Of a stretch of 48,211 nucleotides of DNA, positions 14,908 to 25,608 are shown piece by piece. The stretch's first letter is position 1. Each line of letters starts with the position of its first letter. The notes under the pieces are model-generated. The model worked only from the letters and a program-made list of their open reading frames with translations, did not search any database and was not told the DNA's origin. The position numbers were made by a program, and so were the translations under genes. Origin of the DNA: RBG-16-66-20 sp049651845 (GTDB lineage: Bacteria; Pseudomonadota; Gammaproteobacteria; Burkholderiales; SG8-39); assembly GCA_049651845.1 (NCBI GenBank), contig JBASCW010000119.1, positions 1 through 48,211 on the forward strand, read 5' to 3'.

Positions 14908-16317
14908 TCAATGACCAGCGAGCGCTGGATTGGGAACCATGCGCCTGCCACCTTTGCCGGCGAGGCCGCGTGTGATATCCGGCGGCGCGCCGTTGAGTGC
15001 CGCCTGCAGCGCGTTTTCGGCCAGCCAATAGTCCCGCTGGGCTTCGATCGCCGCGTTCACACTCGCCACCTGTTCGCGCGCGTCGGCGAGAAGCTCGAAC
15101 ACGCTCATCAACATGCCGTTGTAGCGCAAGAGGGTCTCTTCCGAGATGCGTTTGCGCAGCGGTACGATCTCGTCGCGATAATGCTTCGCGGTGTCGTACG
15201 CGGTGCGGTAGGCGGAATACGACTCGCGCACCTCGGAGCGCGCGTTCACCGCAGTTTCGGCTACGCGATGCACCGACTGCATGTAGATCGCCTCGGCCTT
15301 GGCGACGCGGGCGCCGCCCCAGTCGAAAATCGGCAGCTCCAGGCTGATTTCGTATCCGCGTTTCCAGGCGTCCGCGCCCTCCCTGGTACTCGCGGGGCCG
15401 AATTCGAGCGCGTTGATGAAGCGGGTGGCCTTGCTGAGCCCCAGCGATTCGGCAAGGGCTTCGGTGCTGCGCTTGGCGGCCTGTACGTCGAGGCGCTGCT
15501 GAATCGCAACTGCCTCGACATCCCCCAGATCGGGCAGGGTCGCGGGCAAATCGGGCAGACGCGCCGGAAGTTGAAACGCAAGATCCTCACCGAACACGCC
15601 CAGCACGCGCGCGAGGCGCTCGCGATCCGCGACCGCGGCTTGCCTGGCGCGTGCGAGCTGCGCGACAGCTTCGGCGTAGAACGCCTGCTCGCGCATCAGC
15701 GTGAGCTTGGGAAAGTTGCCCGCCCCGGTCATACGCCGCGCGAGCTCGGCGCTCGCTTCTGCCGCTTCCTTGACCTGCGCCATATAGCTGGCGGTCTGTT
15801 CGGCGGCAACGGCCTGATGCCATGCCTGGCGCGCGTCGAGCGCGACGCCCACCGCGGCCGCCGCGACAGCGAGCTTGGCCTCTTCAAACCGCCGGCCCTG
15901 CAGCTTCGTGCGCAGCGGCATAGTCAGCAGATCGACGATGGGAAAGGTCAGCGCCCACTCAAGCTTCTTCTCGTCACCCTGCCGTGTACGCAAATAGGCG
16001 AAGTGAGGATTGGTCATGCGTCCGGCCTGGACGAGATCGGCCTCCGAAATGCCGAGCTCCGCGTACGTCGCTTGCAGTCCCAGATTGTTGAGCAGCGCCA
16101 ATTGTGCTGCGTCATCCGCGCTCAGGGGCCGGCGGAGAATCTCGCGCGTCCGCGCGTGCACTGCGCCCTTCTCCTCTTCGGTGCGCGCCCAGCGCGCCTC
16201 CTGTCCGGTTCGTTCCTTGACTGTGCGCTGCACCGTCCCGAAACCGCCGTCCTCGGAGAAGGTCGCGCAGCCCGCGAGCAGAGCGGAACCTAGCAGCAGC
16301 ACGACGACTTTGGTCAT
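14908..16317 (-). CDS. TolC-family outer-membrane lipoprotein
   Basis: 469 residues. The lipobox is LLAGCATF with acyl Cys at 17. Two long helical repeats with heptad patterning follow, typical of the OEP/TolC barrel-tunnel proteins: QLALLNNLGLQATYAELGIS near 72-91, and ISLELPIFDWGGARVAKAEA in the second half. It would form the exit duct of an efflux pump. No RND or adaptor partner is adjacent, but the multicopper oxidase is directly downstream, an arrangement known from copper-resistance clusters (CopB-like in place). The start overlaps the stop of the 99-residue gene (ATGA). Confidence 0.9.
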   Translation of the reverse strand: MTKVVVLLLGSALLAGCATFSEDGGFGTVQRTVKERTGQEARWARTEEEKGAVHARTREILRRPLSADDAAQLALLNNLGLQATYAELGISEADLVQAGRMTNPHFAYLRTRQGDEKKLEWALTFPIVDLLTMPLRTKLQGRRFEEAKLAVAAAAVGVALDARQAWHQAVAAEQTASYMAQVKEAAEASAELARRMTGAGNFPKLTLMREQAFYAEAVAQLARARQAAVADRERLARVLGVFGEDLAFQLPARLPDLPATLPDLGDVEAVAIQQRLDVQAAKRSTEALAESLGLSKATRFINALEFGPASTREGADAWKRGYEISLELPIFDWGGARVAKAEAIYMQSVHRVAETAVNARSEVRESYSAYRTAYDTAKHYRDEIVPLRKRISEETLLRYNGMLMSVFELLADAREQVASVNAAIEAQRDYWLAENALQAALNGAPPDITRGLAGKGGRRMVPNPALAGH

Positions 16318-16613
16318 TTTTGCCCCCCGTGGGCGCCAGGCGCGTGCGGCTTCGCCTCCGGCTTTTCATAGCCACCCGGCGCCTGCGGGACATGACCCAT
16401 GTGCCCCCCCAATCGGCCGGCTTCCTCGTTCGAGGTGCGCCAGCGCGCAATTGCAGGGTCGGCATAGGGACGATATCCCTTGAACGCGGACTCATAGGTG
16501 GGGCGAATGGCCCCACCCGCCTTCGGATCGGCCGGGTCGGGCCGCGCCGGAACTTGTGCAGCCGCGGCGCTTGCAGCAAGCGCCGCCAGCGCAATAGCAG
16601 TTTTCTTCAGCAT
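16314..16613 (-). CDS. Small periplasmic protein of the copper operon
   Basis: 99 residues with a signal peptide ending SAAAA (19). The mature part is Pro/Gly/His-rich: YESAFKGYRPYADPAIARWR, then NEEAGRLGGHMGH and PHAPGAHGGQK. Proteins with the FKGYRPY..W...NEE.GR.GGH pattern are found next to TolC/multicopper oxidase genes in metal clusters, but I know no function. Likely His/Met metal ligands at the C-terminus. It is the first gene of the operon ending at 12107, and its stop overlaps the TolC-like start. Confidence 0.72.
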   Translation of the reverse strand: MLKKTAIALAALAASAAAAQVPARPDPADPKAGGAIRPTYESAFKGYRPYADPAIARWRTSNEEAGRLGGHMGHVPQAPGGYEKPEAKPHAPGAHGGQK

Positions 16614-16700
16614 AGGTCTTCCTCTGTTCGTACTGGCGCAAGCGCGGTGCGCGTGCGCACGCGGTGGCCTGGTCAGCGGCCCCGCTACGCTGTCAGAACG

Positions 16701-17069
16701 TCAGGAGACGAGAGGCGGGCGATCGAGGCTCTCGGGAACGAACCCCGAGAACCGGTAGTCGAGGAAAGGGATGCGAAAGGCCCCCGGAGGCTGAAACATC
16801 ACCCCCTGGATCAACCGTGGGGCGAGGCCGGCGCTGGCGCAGCACGAGGCGCAGACGCTGCACACCGACGCTGCATGAGTGAGAATGCCGCCACCGTTGT
16901 CCGATGGCTCGTGGCGATGTTCGTCGCCAGATTCGCGCACGTGCTCCGCCGCTGCGGTGCCGCCGTCGTGGAATCCCCCGCACAGCGCCATTAGCGCGGC
17001 AGGATAGCCGCGCAGCGGCAGGGCTGCGAACAGCATGACCAGCAAAACGACGCGTACGATTCGCTTCAC
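16701..17069 (-). CDS. Small Cys/His-rich secreted or membrane protein
   Basis: 122 residues from GTG at 17069, chosen because it begins directly before a signal or anchor helix (MKRIVRVVLLVMLFAALPLRG). A TTG upstream would add non-conserved residues. His/acidic residues (43-54, HVRESGDEHRHE) and a CxxCxxCC cluster (C70, C73, C76, C77) suggest metal binding. The C-terminal FLDYRFSGFVPESLDRPPL looks conserved. Family not recognised. The gap to the 99-residue gene downstream is 87 bp, and to cueR upstream it is 172 bp, which contains an inverted repeat. Confidence 0.55.
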   Translation of the reverse strand: MKRIVRVVLLVMLFAALPLRGYPAALMALCGGFHDGGTAAAEHVRESGDEHRHEPSDNGGGILTHAASVCSVCASCCASAGLAPRLIQGVMFQPPGAFRIPFLDYRFSGFVPESLDRPPLVS

Positions 17070-17224
17070 GCGGTGAATCTTAACCCAACTGCCGGTGCAT
17101 GCCAACGAAGTCCCGCCGTCCCGCCGATAGGCAGTGCCGGAAGCAGCCGGAGATGGCCAGCGGATCGCGCGCGGCGAACGAGGACTTCATGCAAATCGCG
17201 ACTTCTATGGCCGCAGCCTCAAGT

Positions 17225-17245
17225 TTGACCCTATGGGTAGGTCAA
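17225..17245. other. Inverted repeat at the cueR stop
   Basis: Arms TTGACC and GGTCAA, 9 bp apart, form a 21-bp dyad covering the end of cueR. The arm sequence equals the -35 element of the CueR promoter at 20071-20076, but no good -10 lies at 19 bp on either strand. It could be an operator for the next gene or a short RNA hairpin; no T-run follows. Confidence 0.4.
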
Positions 17246-17685
17246 GCGCGCGCCAGGTCTTCCAGGATCGGGCAATCGGGGCGCTGATCGCCGTGGCAGT
17301 GGTGGGTGAGGTGCTGCAGCGTCGTCAGCATGGATTGCATCTCGGCGATCTTGCGCTTCAGGTCCTCCATGTGGGCTGCGGCGACCTTCTTCACCGACGC
17401 GCTGGGACGCGACTTGTTCTGCCAGAGCGAGAGCAGCTCGCGGATGTCGTCGACCGAGAAGCCGAGCGCGCGCGCGCGTTTGACGAAGCGCAGCGTGTGC
17501 ACGTTAGCGTCGGAGTAGACGCGGTAGTTGGCGTAGGTGCGCGCCACCTTGCCCAGCAGGCCGATCACCTCGTAGTGGCGGATCATCTTCACCGAGACGC
17601 CGCTTGCCGTCGAGGCGCGGCCGATGTCGAGCAGACCCTGGTCGAGCGCTTCGGCGTGTTCGAGTTGCGGTTCGCTTCTTCCCAT
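17242..17685 (-). CDS. cueR: CueR-type MerR-family copper-responsive regulator
   Basis: 147 residues. An N-terminal extension of about 18 residues precedes the HTH (LDIGRASTASGVSVKMIRHY), followed by YRVYSDANVHTLRFVKRAR and a dimerisation helix. The Cu(I)-binding loop has Cys spacing of E. coli CueR: C130-x7-C138 (HCHGDQRPDCPIL). CueR binds Cu(I) and activates promoters with a 19-bp spacer by distorting them. It is one base downstream of the Cu-ATPase stop, so both are one operon. The operator in front of the ATPase (20046-20076) has the right form for autoregulation. Confidence 0.92.
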   Translation of the reverse strand: MGRSEPQLEHAEALDQGLLDIGRASTASGVSVKMIRHYEVIGLLGKVARTYANYRVYSDANVHTLRFVKRARALGFSVDDIRELLSLWQNKSRPSASVKKVAAAHMEDLKRKIAEMQSMLTTLQHLTHHCHGDQRPDCPILEDLARA

Positions 17686-17686
17686 G

Positions 17687-20038
<2,352 letters not shown>

Positions 20039-20045
20039 GGCACGC

Positions 20046-20076
20046 AGATTGAACCCTCCCATCATGGAAGGGTCAA
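20046..20076 (-). promoter_or_regulatory. CueR-type promoter of the Cu-ATPase
   Basis: On the minus strand, -35 TTGACC (20076-20071) and -10 CAATCT (20051-20046) are separated by 19 bp, the overlong spacer of MerR-family promoters. Inside it lies the dyad ACCCTTCC-N5-GGGAGGGT (20053-20073), close to the E. coli copA operator. The -10 ends only 7 nt before the ATG, so transcription would begin at or next to the start codon. Confidence 0.85.
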
Positions 20077-20085
20077 GCGCCCCCT

Positions 20086-21657
20086 TCAGGCGGGCATGCG
20101 GCGGCCGAAATCCCGCAGCACTTCGCGGGCGCAGTTGTGGCCGGGGGCGCCGGTCACCCCGCCCCCGGGGTGCGCGCCCGAGCCGCAGAGGTACAAGCCC
20201 TTCATCGGCGTGCGGTAGTCCGCGTGCCCGAGCACGGGCCGCGCCGACCAGAGCTGGTCGAGCGAGAGCTGGCCGTGGAAGATGTCGCCGCCCGTCAGAC
20301 CGAACTCGCGCTCGAGGTCCGCGGGCGAGAGCGCGCTGTGCGCGATCACGCTTTCGCGGAATCCCGGCGCATGCGATTCCACGACCGCGAGGATCCGCTC
20401 TACGGCTTCGGCCTTGCGGCTCGTCCAATCGGCGTCGGGCGCGAAATGCTGGCAGAAGAGGCTCGCCACATGCGCGCCCTTGGGCGCCAGGCTGTCGTCG
20501 AGCGTGCTGGGGATCACCATTTCCACGACGGGTGACTTGGCAATGCCCCCGGCGCGCGCATCCAGATAGGCGCGATCCATGTACTCGAGCGTGGGCGCCA
20601 TGATGATGCCCGAGGCATGGTGCGGCCCCGGCTCGGGCACTACCGCGAAGCGCGGCAATGCCGACAGCGCCACGTTCATGCGGAAGGTCGCCGAGCCGCA
20701 TTTGTAGCGCGCGATGCGCTCGCGGAAATCGCGCTCGAGCAGGCTCGCGTCCACGAGCTTGAGGAACAGTCGCTTCGGATCGACGTTGGCGACAATCGCG
20801 CGCCCCGCGACTTCCCGGCCATCTTCCAACATCACGCTGCCGGGCTGCACGCGCGCGACGGGCGCCTGGCACTCGATCTCCACGCCCAGGCGCCGCGCCT
20901 CGGCGGCGAGCGCCTCGCTGATCGCGCCCATGCCGCCGATCGCATGGCCCCATTGCCCGCGCTTGCCGTTCACTTCGCCGAAACAGTGGTGCAGCAGCAC
21001 GTAGGCCGTTCCGGGGTGGTACGGGCTCGCGTAGTTGCCCACCACCGCATCAAAGCCGAACGCGGCCTTCACCGGCGCCGATTCGAACCAGTCCTCCAGC
21101 CACTCGGCCGCGCTGCGTGTGAACAGGCCGAACAGATCGCGTTGGGTTTCGATGGGTAGATTTTTCATCTTCCAACCGAAACGAAGAAACTCCAGAAAGT
21201 CGAAAAGCCTTCCCCCGGCATTCGGCGGCGTTTCGAGCACCGTGGCGCGCAGCACGTCGGCGACGCGCTCGAGCTTCGTCCAGTAGTCCGGCAGGTTCTT
21301 CGCGTCGCGCGCGGAGAACTTGCCGAACTCCTTCTGCGTCGCTTCGAGGCCGCCGCCCACCCTGAGGTAGCCGCTCTCGAGCGGCAGGAAATTCGCGAGC
21401 GGCCGCTCCACGATGCGCAGGCCGTGGCGCGCGAGATCCAGGTCGCGGATCACCTTGGCCTGCAGCAGGCTGACGGTGTAAGCCGCGGTGGAATTGCGAA
21501 AACCGGGGTGGAACTCCTCGGTGACCGCGGCGCCGCCGACGACGCCGCGGCGCTCCAGCACGCGCACCTTGAGGCCCGCTTTCGCGAGGTAGCAGGCGCA
21601 GGTGAGGCCGTTGTGTCCTGCGCCGATGACGACGACGTCGGCGACGCCCGTGCTCAC
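20086..21657 (-). CDS. FAD-dependent oxidoreductase, phytoene desaturase / PYROXD2 family
   Basis: 523 residues from GTG overlapping the glmS stop (GTGA). The FAD-binding motif is VVIGAGHNGLTCA at about 9-21, followed by KVRVLERRGVVGGAAVTEE. The middle has a hydrophobic substrate region, and the C-terminus carries YLCGSGAHPGGGVTGAPGHN, typical of the PYROXD2/CrtI-like group of NAD(P)/FAD amine-oxidase-type enzymes. The natural substrate is not known. It is the third gene behind glmU-glmS and ends 10 bp before the Cu-ATPase promoter, so it marks the border of the copper island. Confidence 0.88.
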   Translation of the reverse strand: MSTGVADVVVIGAGHNGLTCACYLAKAGLKVRVLERRGVVGGAAVTEEFHPGFRNSTAAYTVSLLQAKVIRDLDLARHGLRIVERPLANFLPLESGYLRVGGGLEATQKEFGKFSARDAKNLPDYWTKLERVADVLRATVLETPPNAGGRLFDFLEFLRFGWKMKNLPIETQRDLFGLFTRSAAEWLEDWFESAPVKAAFGFDAVVGNYASPYHPGTAYVLLHHCFGEVNGKRGQWGHAIGGMGAISEALAAEARRLGVEIECQAPVARVQPGSVMLEDGREVAGRAIVANVDPKRLFLKLVDASLLERDFRERIARYKCGSATFRMNVALSALPRFAVVPEPGPHHASGIIMAPTLEYMDRAYLDARAGGIAKSPVVEMVIPSTLDDSLAPKGAHVASLFCQHFAPDADWTSRKAEAVERILAVVESHAPGFRESVIAHSALSPADLEREFGLTGGDIFHGQLSLDQLWSARPVLGHADYRTPMKGLYLCGSGAHPGGGVTGAPGHNCAREVLRDFGRRMPA

Positions 21658-23480
21658 TCTACGGTGACGGACTTCGCGAGATTCCTGGGCTTGTCCACGT
21701 CGGTGCCGCGCGCGAGCGCGGTGTGATAGGCGAGCAGCTGCAGCGGCACCACGTGCAGGATCGGCGACAGCGGCCCCGCGTGCTCGGCGAGCTTGATGAT
21801 GTGCACCCCCTCGCTTTGCTCGATGCGGCTGCCGACGTCCGCGAGCACGAACAGCTCGCCGCCGCGCGCGCGCACCTCCTGCAGGTTCGACTTGACCTTC
21901 TCGATCAACGCATCGCTGGGCGCCACCGCGATCACCGGCATGTTCTTGTCCACGAGCGCGAGCGGGCCGTGCTTGAGCTCCCCGGCCGCGTACGCCTCGG
22001 CGTGGATGTAGGAAATTTCCTTGAGCTTGAGCGCGCCTTCCATGGCGACCGGCCAGTGGATGCCGCGCCCGAGGAACAGCGCATGCTCCTTCGTGCTGAA
22101 GCGCTTGGCCCAGAGGAGAATCTCCTCTTCGACGCCCAGGACCCGCTTCATCGCGGCCGGCAGGTGCCGCAGCGCCTTCAGGTAGGCGCGCTCGGTGTCG
22201 AAGTCCAGGCGCCCGCGCGCCCGCGCGGTCACCAGGGCAAGCAGGAACAGGGCGGTGAGCTGCGTGGTGAAGGCCTTCGTCGAGGCGACGCCGATCTCCG
22301 GGCCCGCGCGCGTGAGGAAACGCAGCTTGGAGGCGCGCACCAGGGAGCTCTCGGGCACGTTGCAGATCGACAGCGTGGCGCCATAGCCGAGCGACTTGGC
22401 GTGCTCCAGCGCCGCCAGAGTGTCGGCGGTCTCGCCGGACTGCGAGATGGTGATGAACAGGCCCTTCGGATCCGGCACGGAGCGGCGGTAGCGGTACTCG
22501 CTGGCGATCTCGGCGCGCGTCGGTATGCCGGCGATCGCCTCCAGCCAGTAGCGTGCAATCAGGGCGGCGTTGTAGCTCGTGCCGCAGGCGACGATGTGCA
22601 CTGACGTGGCGTTCTTCAGTAGGTCGCCCGCCTCCGTACCGAATAGTCCCGTCTGCAGCGAGCTCGCTCCGAGCACCGTTTCCAGCGTGTTGGCGATCGC
22701 CACTGGCTGCTCGAAGATCTCCTTCTGCATGAAGTGCTGGTACGGGCCGAGCTCGGCCGCTTGCGCCGACTGCTCCGACAGGTGTTGCTTGCGCTCGGCC
22801 GGATGGCCGTCCGCGTCGAGGATGCGAAAACCCTTGGGGGTGATCTCGGCGCAGTCGCCGTCCTCCAGGTAGATGACGCGCCGCGTCACCTGCAGCAGCG
22901 CCGACACGTCCGAGGCGGCGAAATTCTCGCCTTCGCCCAAGCCGAGCAGGATGGGCGCGCCCTTCTTCGCCAGCACCACCGTGTCCGGGGCCTCGCCCGA
23001 GACCACGGCGATGGCGAACGCACCCTCCAGTTCGGCGACCGCCTTGCTGGCCGCGGCCAGCAGGTCGGGGCTCGTCTTGCGATAGTGCTCGATCAGGTGC
23101 GCGATCACCTCGGTATCGGTCTCGGAAGTGAACTTGTAGCCCTCGCCCTTCAGGCGCGCGCGCACCGGGTCGTGGTTCTCGATGATGCCGTTGTGCACCA
23201 CCGCCAGCGAGCCCGACACGTGCGGGTGCGCGTTCGCTTCCGACGGTGCGCCGTGCGTGGCCCAACGCGTGTGCGCGATGCCGGTGTTGCCGACGAGGCG
23301 CTCGCGGTCGATCTGCGCGGTCAGCTGCGCGACCCGGCCGAGCGCACGCACGCGCTTCAGCCCGTGGTCGCTGACGGCAACGCCGGCGGAGTCGTAGCCG
23401 CGGTACTCGAGGCGCTTGAGCCCTTCGACCAGCATCGGAACGATGTCGCGCCGGGCGGCGGCGCCGACGATGCCGCACAT
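21654..23480 (-). CDS. glmS: Glutamine-fructose-6-phosphate aminotransferase
   Basis: 608 residues, the normal size. The catalytic Cys is residue 2 (MCGIVGAA), giving an Ntn-type glutaminase domain (1-240) with AHTRWATHG and NGIIENH. Two SIS sugar-isomerase domains follow, with VACGTSYNA, SQSGETADT, ASTKAFTTQ and the conserved end NLAKSVTVE. It makes glucosamine-6-phosphate from fructose-6-phosphate and glutamine, the first step to UDP-GlcNAc for wall and LPS. It is 2 bp downstream of glmU, which gives the last steps of the same pathway. No glmS ribozyme was seen. Confidence 0.97.
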   Translation of the reverse strand: MCGIVGAAARRDIVPMLVEGLKRLEYRGYDSAGVAVSDHGLKRVRALGRVAQLTAQIDRERLVGNTGIAHTRWATHGAPSEANAHPHVSGSLAVVHNGIIENHDPVRARLKGEGYKFTSETDTEVIAHLIEHYRKTSPDLLAAASKAVAELEGAFAIAVVSGEAPDTVVLAKKGAPILLGLGEGENFAASDVSALLQVTRRVIYLEDGDCAEITPKGFRILDADGHPAERKQHLSEQSAQAAELGPYQHFMQKEIFEQPVAIANTLETVLGASSLQTGLFGTEAGDLLKNATSVHIVACGTSYNAALIARYWLEAIAGIPTRAEIASEYRYRRSVPDPKGLFITISQSGETADTLAALEHAKSLGYGATLSICNVPESSLVRASKLRFLTRAGPEIGVASTKAFTTQLTALFLLALVTARARGRLDFDTERAYLKALRHLPAAMKRVLGVEEEILLWAKRFSTKEHALFLGRGIHWPVAMEGALKLKEISYIHAEAYAAGELKHGPLALVDKNMPVIAVAPSDALIEKVKSNLQEVRARGGELFVLADVGSRIEQSEGVHIIKLAEHAGPLSPILHVVPLQLLAYHTALARGTDVDKPRNLAKSVTVE

Positions 23481-23482
23481 GG

Positions 23483-24853
23483 CTATTTCTTCCCTGCCGG
23501 CTTCTTGGGCGGCGTCCAGCGCGCGATCGACACCTGCTTCGCGCGCGCGACGGTGAGCTGCCCGGGCGGCGTGTCCTTGCTGATGGTCGAGCCCGCGCCG
23601 ATATACGAGCCCCTGGCGATGCGCACCGGCGCCACCAGCGTCGCGTCCGAGCCGATGAAGCAGCCGTCCTCGATGACCGTGCGGTGCTTGGCCGCGCCGT
23701 CGTAGTTGCAGGTGATGGTGCCGGCGCCGATGTTGACGCCGCTGCCCACCTCGGCATCGCCGATATAGGCAAGGTGATTGGCCTTCGAGCCCTTGCCGAC
23801 GCGGCTGGCCTTCACTTCGACGAAGTTGCCGATGTGCACGCCCTCCTCGAGCTTGGCGCCGGGCCGCAGGCGCGCATAGGGGCCGATGCGGCAGCCGGCG
23901 CCGACCTCGGCATCCTGCAGCAGGCTGAAGGCGAGCACTTGCGTGTCCGCGGCGATCGTGACGTCGCGCAGCACGCAGTTCGGGCCGATTGTCACGCGGT
24001 CGCCTAGCCGCACGCGGCCTTCGAACACGCAGTTCACGTCGATCGCGACGTCCTCGCCGCAGGCGAGCTCGCCGCGCACGTCCACGCGCCAGAGATCGGC
24101 GAGCTGCACGCCCGCGGCGAGCAGCTTTCTCGCCTGCGCGTTCTGGTGGGCGCGCTCGAGGATCGCCAGCTCCTCGCGCGAGTTCACGCCCGCGACTTCC
24201 ATCCGATCGGTCGCCTTCACGGCGCTCACGGGCGCGCCCGCCGCAGCCGCGATGCCGATGACGTCGGTGAGGTAGTACTCCTTCTGCGCATTGCGGTTCG
24301 CGACCTTGGCGAGCCAGCCGGCGAGGCGCGAGGCGTTGCCCGCAAGGAAGCCGGCGTACCACTCGCGGATCGCGCGCTCCTTCGGGGTCGCGTCCTTCTG
24401 CTCGACGATGCGCTGCACCTTGCCTCTTGCATCGCGTACCACGCGGCCGTAGCCGGCGGGATCCGACAGGTCGCTGGTGGCAATGGCGATGCCCTTGCCC
24501 GATGCGCGCGCGAGCCTGCGCAGCATCTCGCGGCGCACGAGCGGCACGTCGCCGTTCAGCACCAGCACGGTGGCGGCGCGCGGAATGCGCGGCAGCGCCT
24601 GCATCAGCGCATGCCCGGTGCCGAGCTGGCGCGCCTGCTCGACCCATTCGAGCGTTGCGTCCGCGAGCGCGGTGCGCACCCGCTCGCCACCGTGCCCGTA
24701 GACGACGTGGATGCGTTCCGGTTTGAGCGCGCGCGCCGCGTCGACAACGTGCGCAAGCAGCGGTCGGCCGGCGATCCGGTGCAGCACCTTGGGCAGCGCC
24801 GAACGCATGCGCTTGCCCTGGCCTGCGGCGAGGATGACGACGTGAAGTGGCAT
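23483..24853 (-). CDS. glmU: Bifunctional GlcN-1-P acetyltransferase / UDP-GlcNAc pyrophosphorylase
   Basis: 456 residues from ATG at 24853 (MPLHVVILAAG); a longer frame upstream has no site. The uridylyltransferase domain shows LAAGQGKRMRSALPKVLH and LNGDVPLV, with a later Lys-rich loop (NAQKEYYLTDV). The left-handed beta-helix acetyltransferase domain (about 250-430) has hexapeptide repeats and GSGVNIGAGTITCNYDG. It turns glucosamine-1-phosphate into UDP-GlcNAc. It starts the glmU-glmS-flavoprotein operon. Confidence 0.97.
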   Translation of the reverse strand: MPLHVVILAAGQGKRMRSALPKVLHRIAGRPLLAHVVDAARALKPERIHVVYGHGGERVRTALADATLEWVEQARQLGTGHALMQALPRIPRAATVLVLNGDVPLVRREMLRRLARASGKGIAIATSDLSDPAGYGRVVRDARGKVQRIVEQKDATPKERAIREWYAGFLAGNASRLAGWLAKVANRNAQKEYYLTDVIGIAAAAGAPVSAVKATDRMEVAGVNSREELAILERAHQNAQARKLLAAGVQLADLWRVDVRGELACGEDVAIDVNCVFEGRVRLGDRVTIGPNCVLRDVTIAADTQVLAFSLLQDAEVGAGCRIGPYARLRPGAKLEEGVHIGNFVEVKASRVGKGSKANHLAYIGDAEVGSGVNIGAGTITCNYDGAAKHRTVIEDGCFIGSDATLVAPVRIARGSYIGAGSTISKDTPPGQLTVARAKQVSIARWTPPKKPAGKK

Positions 24854-24950
24854 TCGGGGTCGGGCCCCGGATTCTAGCACTGCCCGTCAGAACCCCTTGA
24901 TACTTCTTGGATTTCCGCCGGAGGCGAGGCGCCGGCGCGCCGCACGCCGC

Positions 24951-25055
24951 CTACGTGCCCTGCGCGGGCAGCACGAGCATGGCGACTACCAGGATCACCG
25001 GCAGCAGCGTCGGGAGCATCATCAGGAGCAACTGCAGGTGCTCTTTGAAGATCAT
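24951..25055 (-). CDS. 34-residue hydrophobic membrane peptide (possible gene)
   Basis: In the 315-bp space between glmU and the Crp/Fnr remnant lies a short frame with GGGAGGG about 5 nt before its ATG. The product is one hydrophobic helix (LQLLLMMLPTLLPVILVVAM) preceded by MIFKEH and ending in VLPAQGT. No homologue comes to mind. The good ribosome site and the clean transmembrane profile argue for a real small protein, but chance cannot be excluded. The rest of this gap shows nothing I can name. Confidence 0.45.
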   Translation of the reverse strand: MIFKEHLQLLLMMLPTLLPVILVVAMLVLPAQGT

Positions 25056-25168
25056 GGCGCCCTCCCATCGAAAGGACTACCGCGACAGAGTAGTCAGGGA
25101 CGGTCGGGAAGGCAGCGGAGGAATGCAGGCGGCGGCTGTGCGACAAGCACATTCGCCCGGAAAACTGC

Positions 25169-25600
25169 CTACCAGTGCGCAGGCGGCTTGCGGTGCAGCA
25201 CGATTCCGGTGCGTGACTGGGTCAGGTAGCCGCCGGTAGACAAGTCCTTGAGGATCCGGCTCACCATCTCGCGCGAGGCACCGATGCGGCTGGCGATGTC
25301 CTGCTGTGTGAGGCGCTGCGAGATCACCAGCGTGCCGCCGGACTCCTCGGCCAGCTCGAGCAGCAGGCGCGCGACGCGGCCGTAGACGTCCATGAGCGCC
25401 AGGCTTTTCACGCTCTCGGTGAGCGAGCGCACGCGCGCAATCAGCTTCTCGACGAGACTAAGCGCGAAGGCCGGGTTGCCGACCACGAAGTCGCGGAAGT
25501 CCATGAGCGGCACCACCAGGAAGCGCGAGGGCTCCAGCGTCACCACGGCCATCAGGTCGGCATCCGAGAGCGTCCCGCTGCGTCGGCTGCCGGCGCCCAT
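25169..25600 (-). pseudogene. Crp/Fnr-family regulator, N-terminally truncated
   Basis: 143 residues from the ATG at 25600, without a ribosome site. It begins near the end of the cyclic-nucleotide-type sensor barrel (AVVTLEPSRFLVVPLMDF), then has the long dimer helix (LIARVRSLTESVKSL) and an intact winged helix: RLTQQDIASRIGASREMVSRILKDL. Full members are about 220-250 residues, so most of the sensor domain is lost. The gltD stop lies 8 bp upstream, so a deletion seems to have joined the two loci. The recognition helix has the E-x2-S-R pattern of FNR-type specificity. A short active DNA-binding protein remains possible. Confidence 0.65.
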
Positions 25601-25608
25601 GCGCGTGC

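Noticed and set aside
17225..17251. The TTGACC dyad as a CueR promoter
   Set aside because: At 19-20 bp there is no -10 on either strand, and the inner half-sites are too close for CueR.
20086..24647. Very long minus-strand frames joining the flavoprotein, glmS and glmU regions
   Set aside because: The N-terminal parts are shadows; true starts were fixed by family N-termini and overlapping stop/start codons.
21654..24853. glmS ribozyme or riboswitch upstream of glmS
   Set aside because: glmS follows glmU by 2 bp, leaving no leader; such ribozymes are typical of Gram-positive bacteria.
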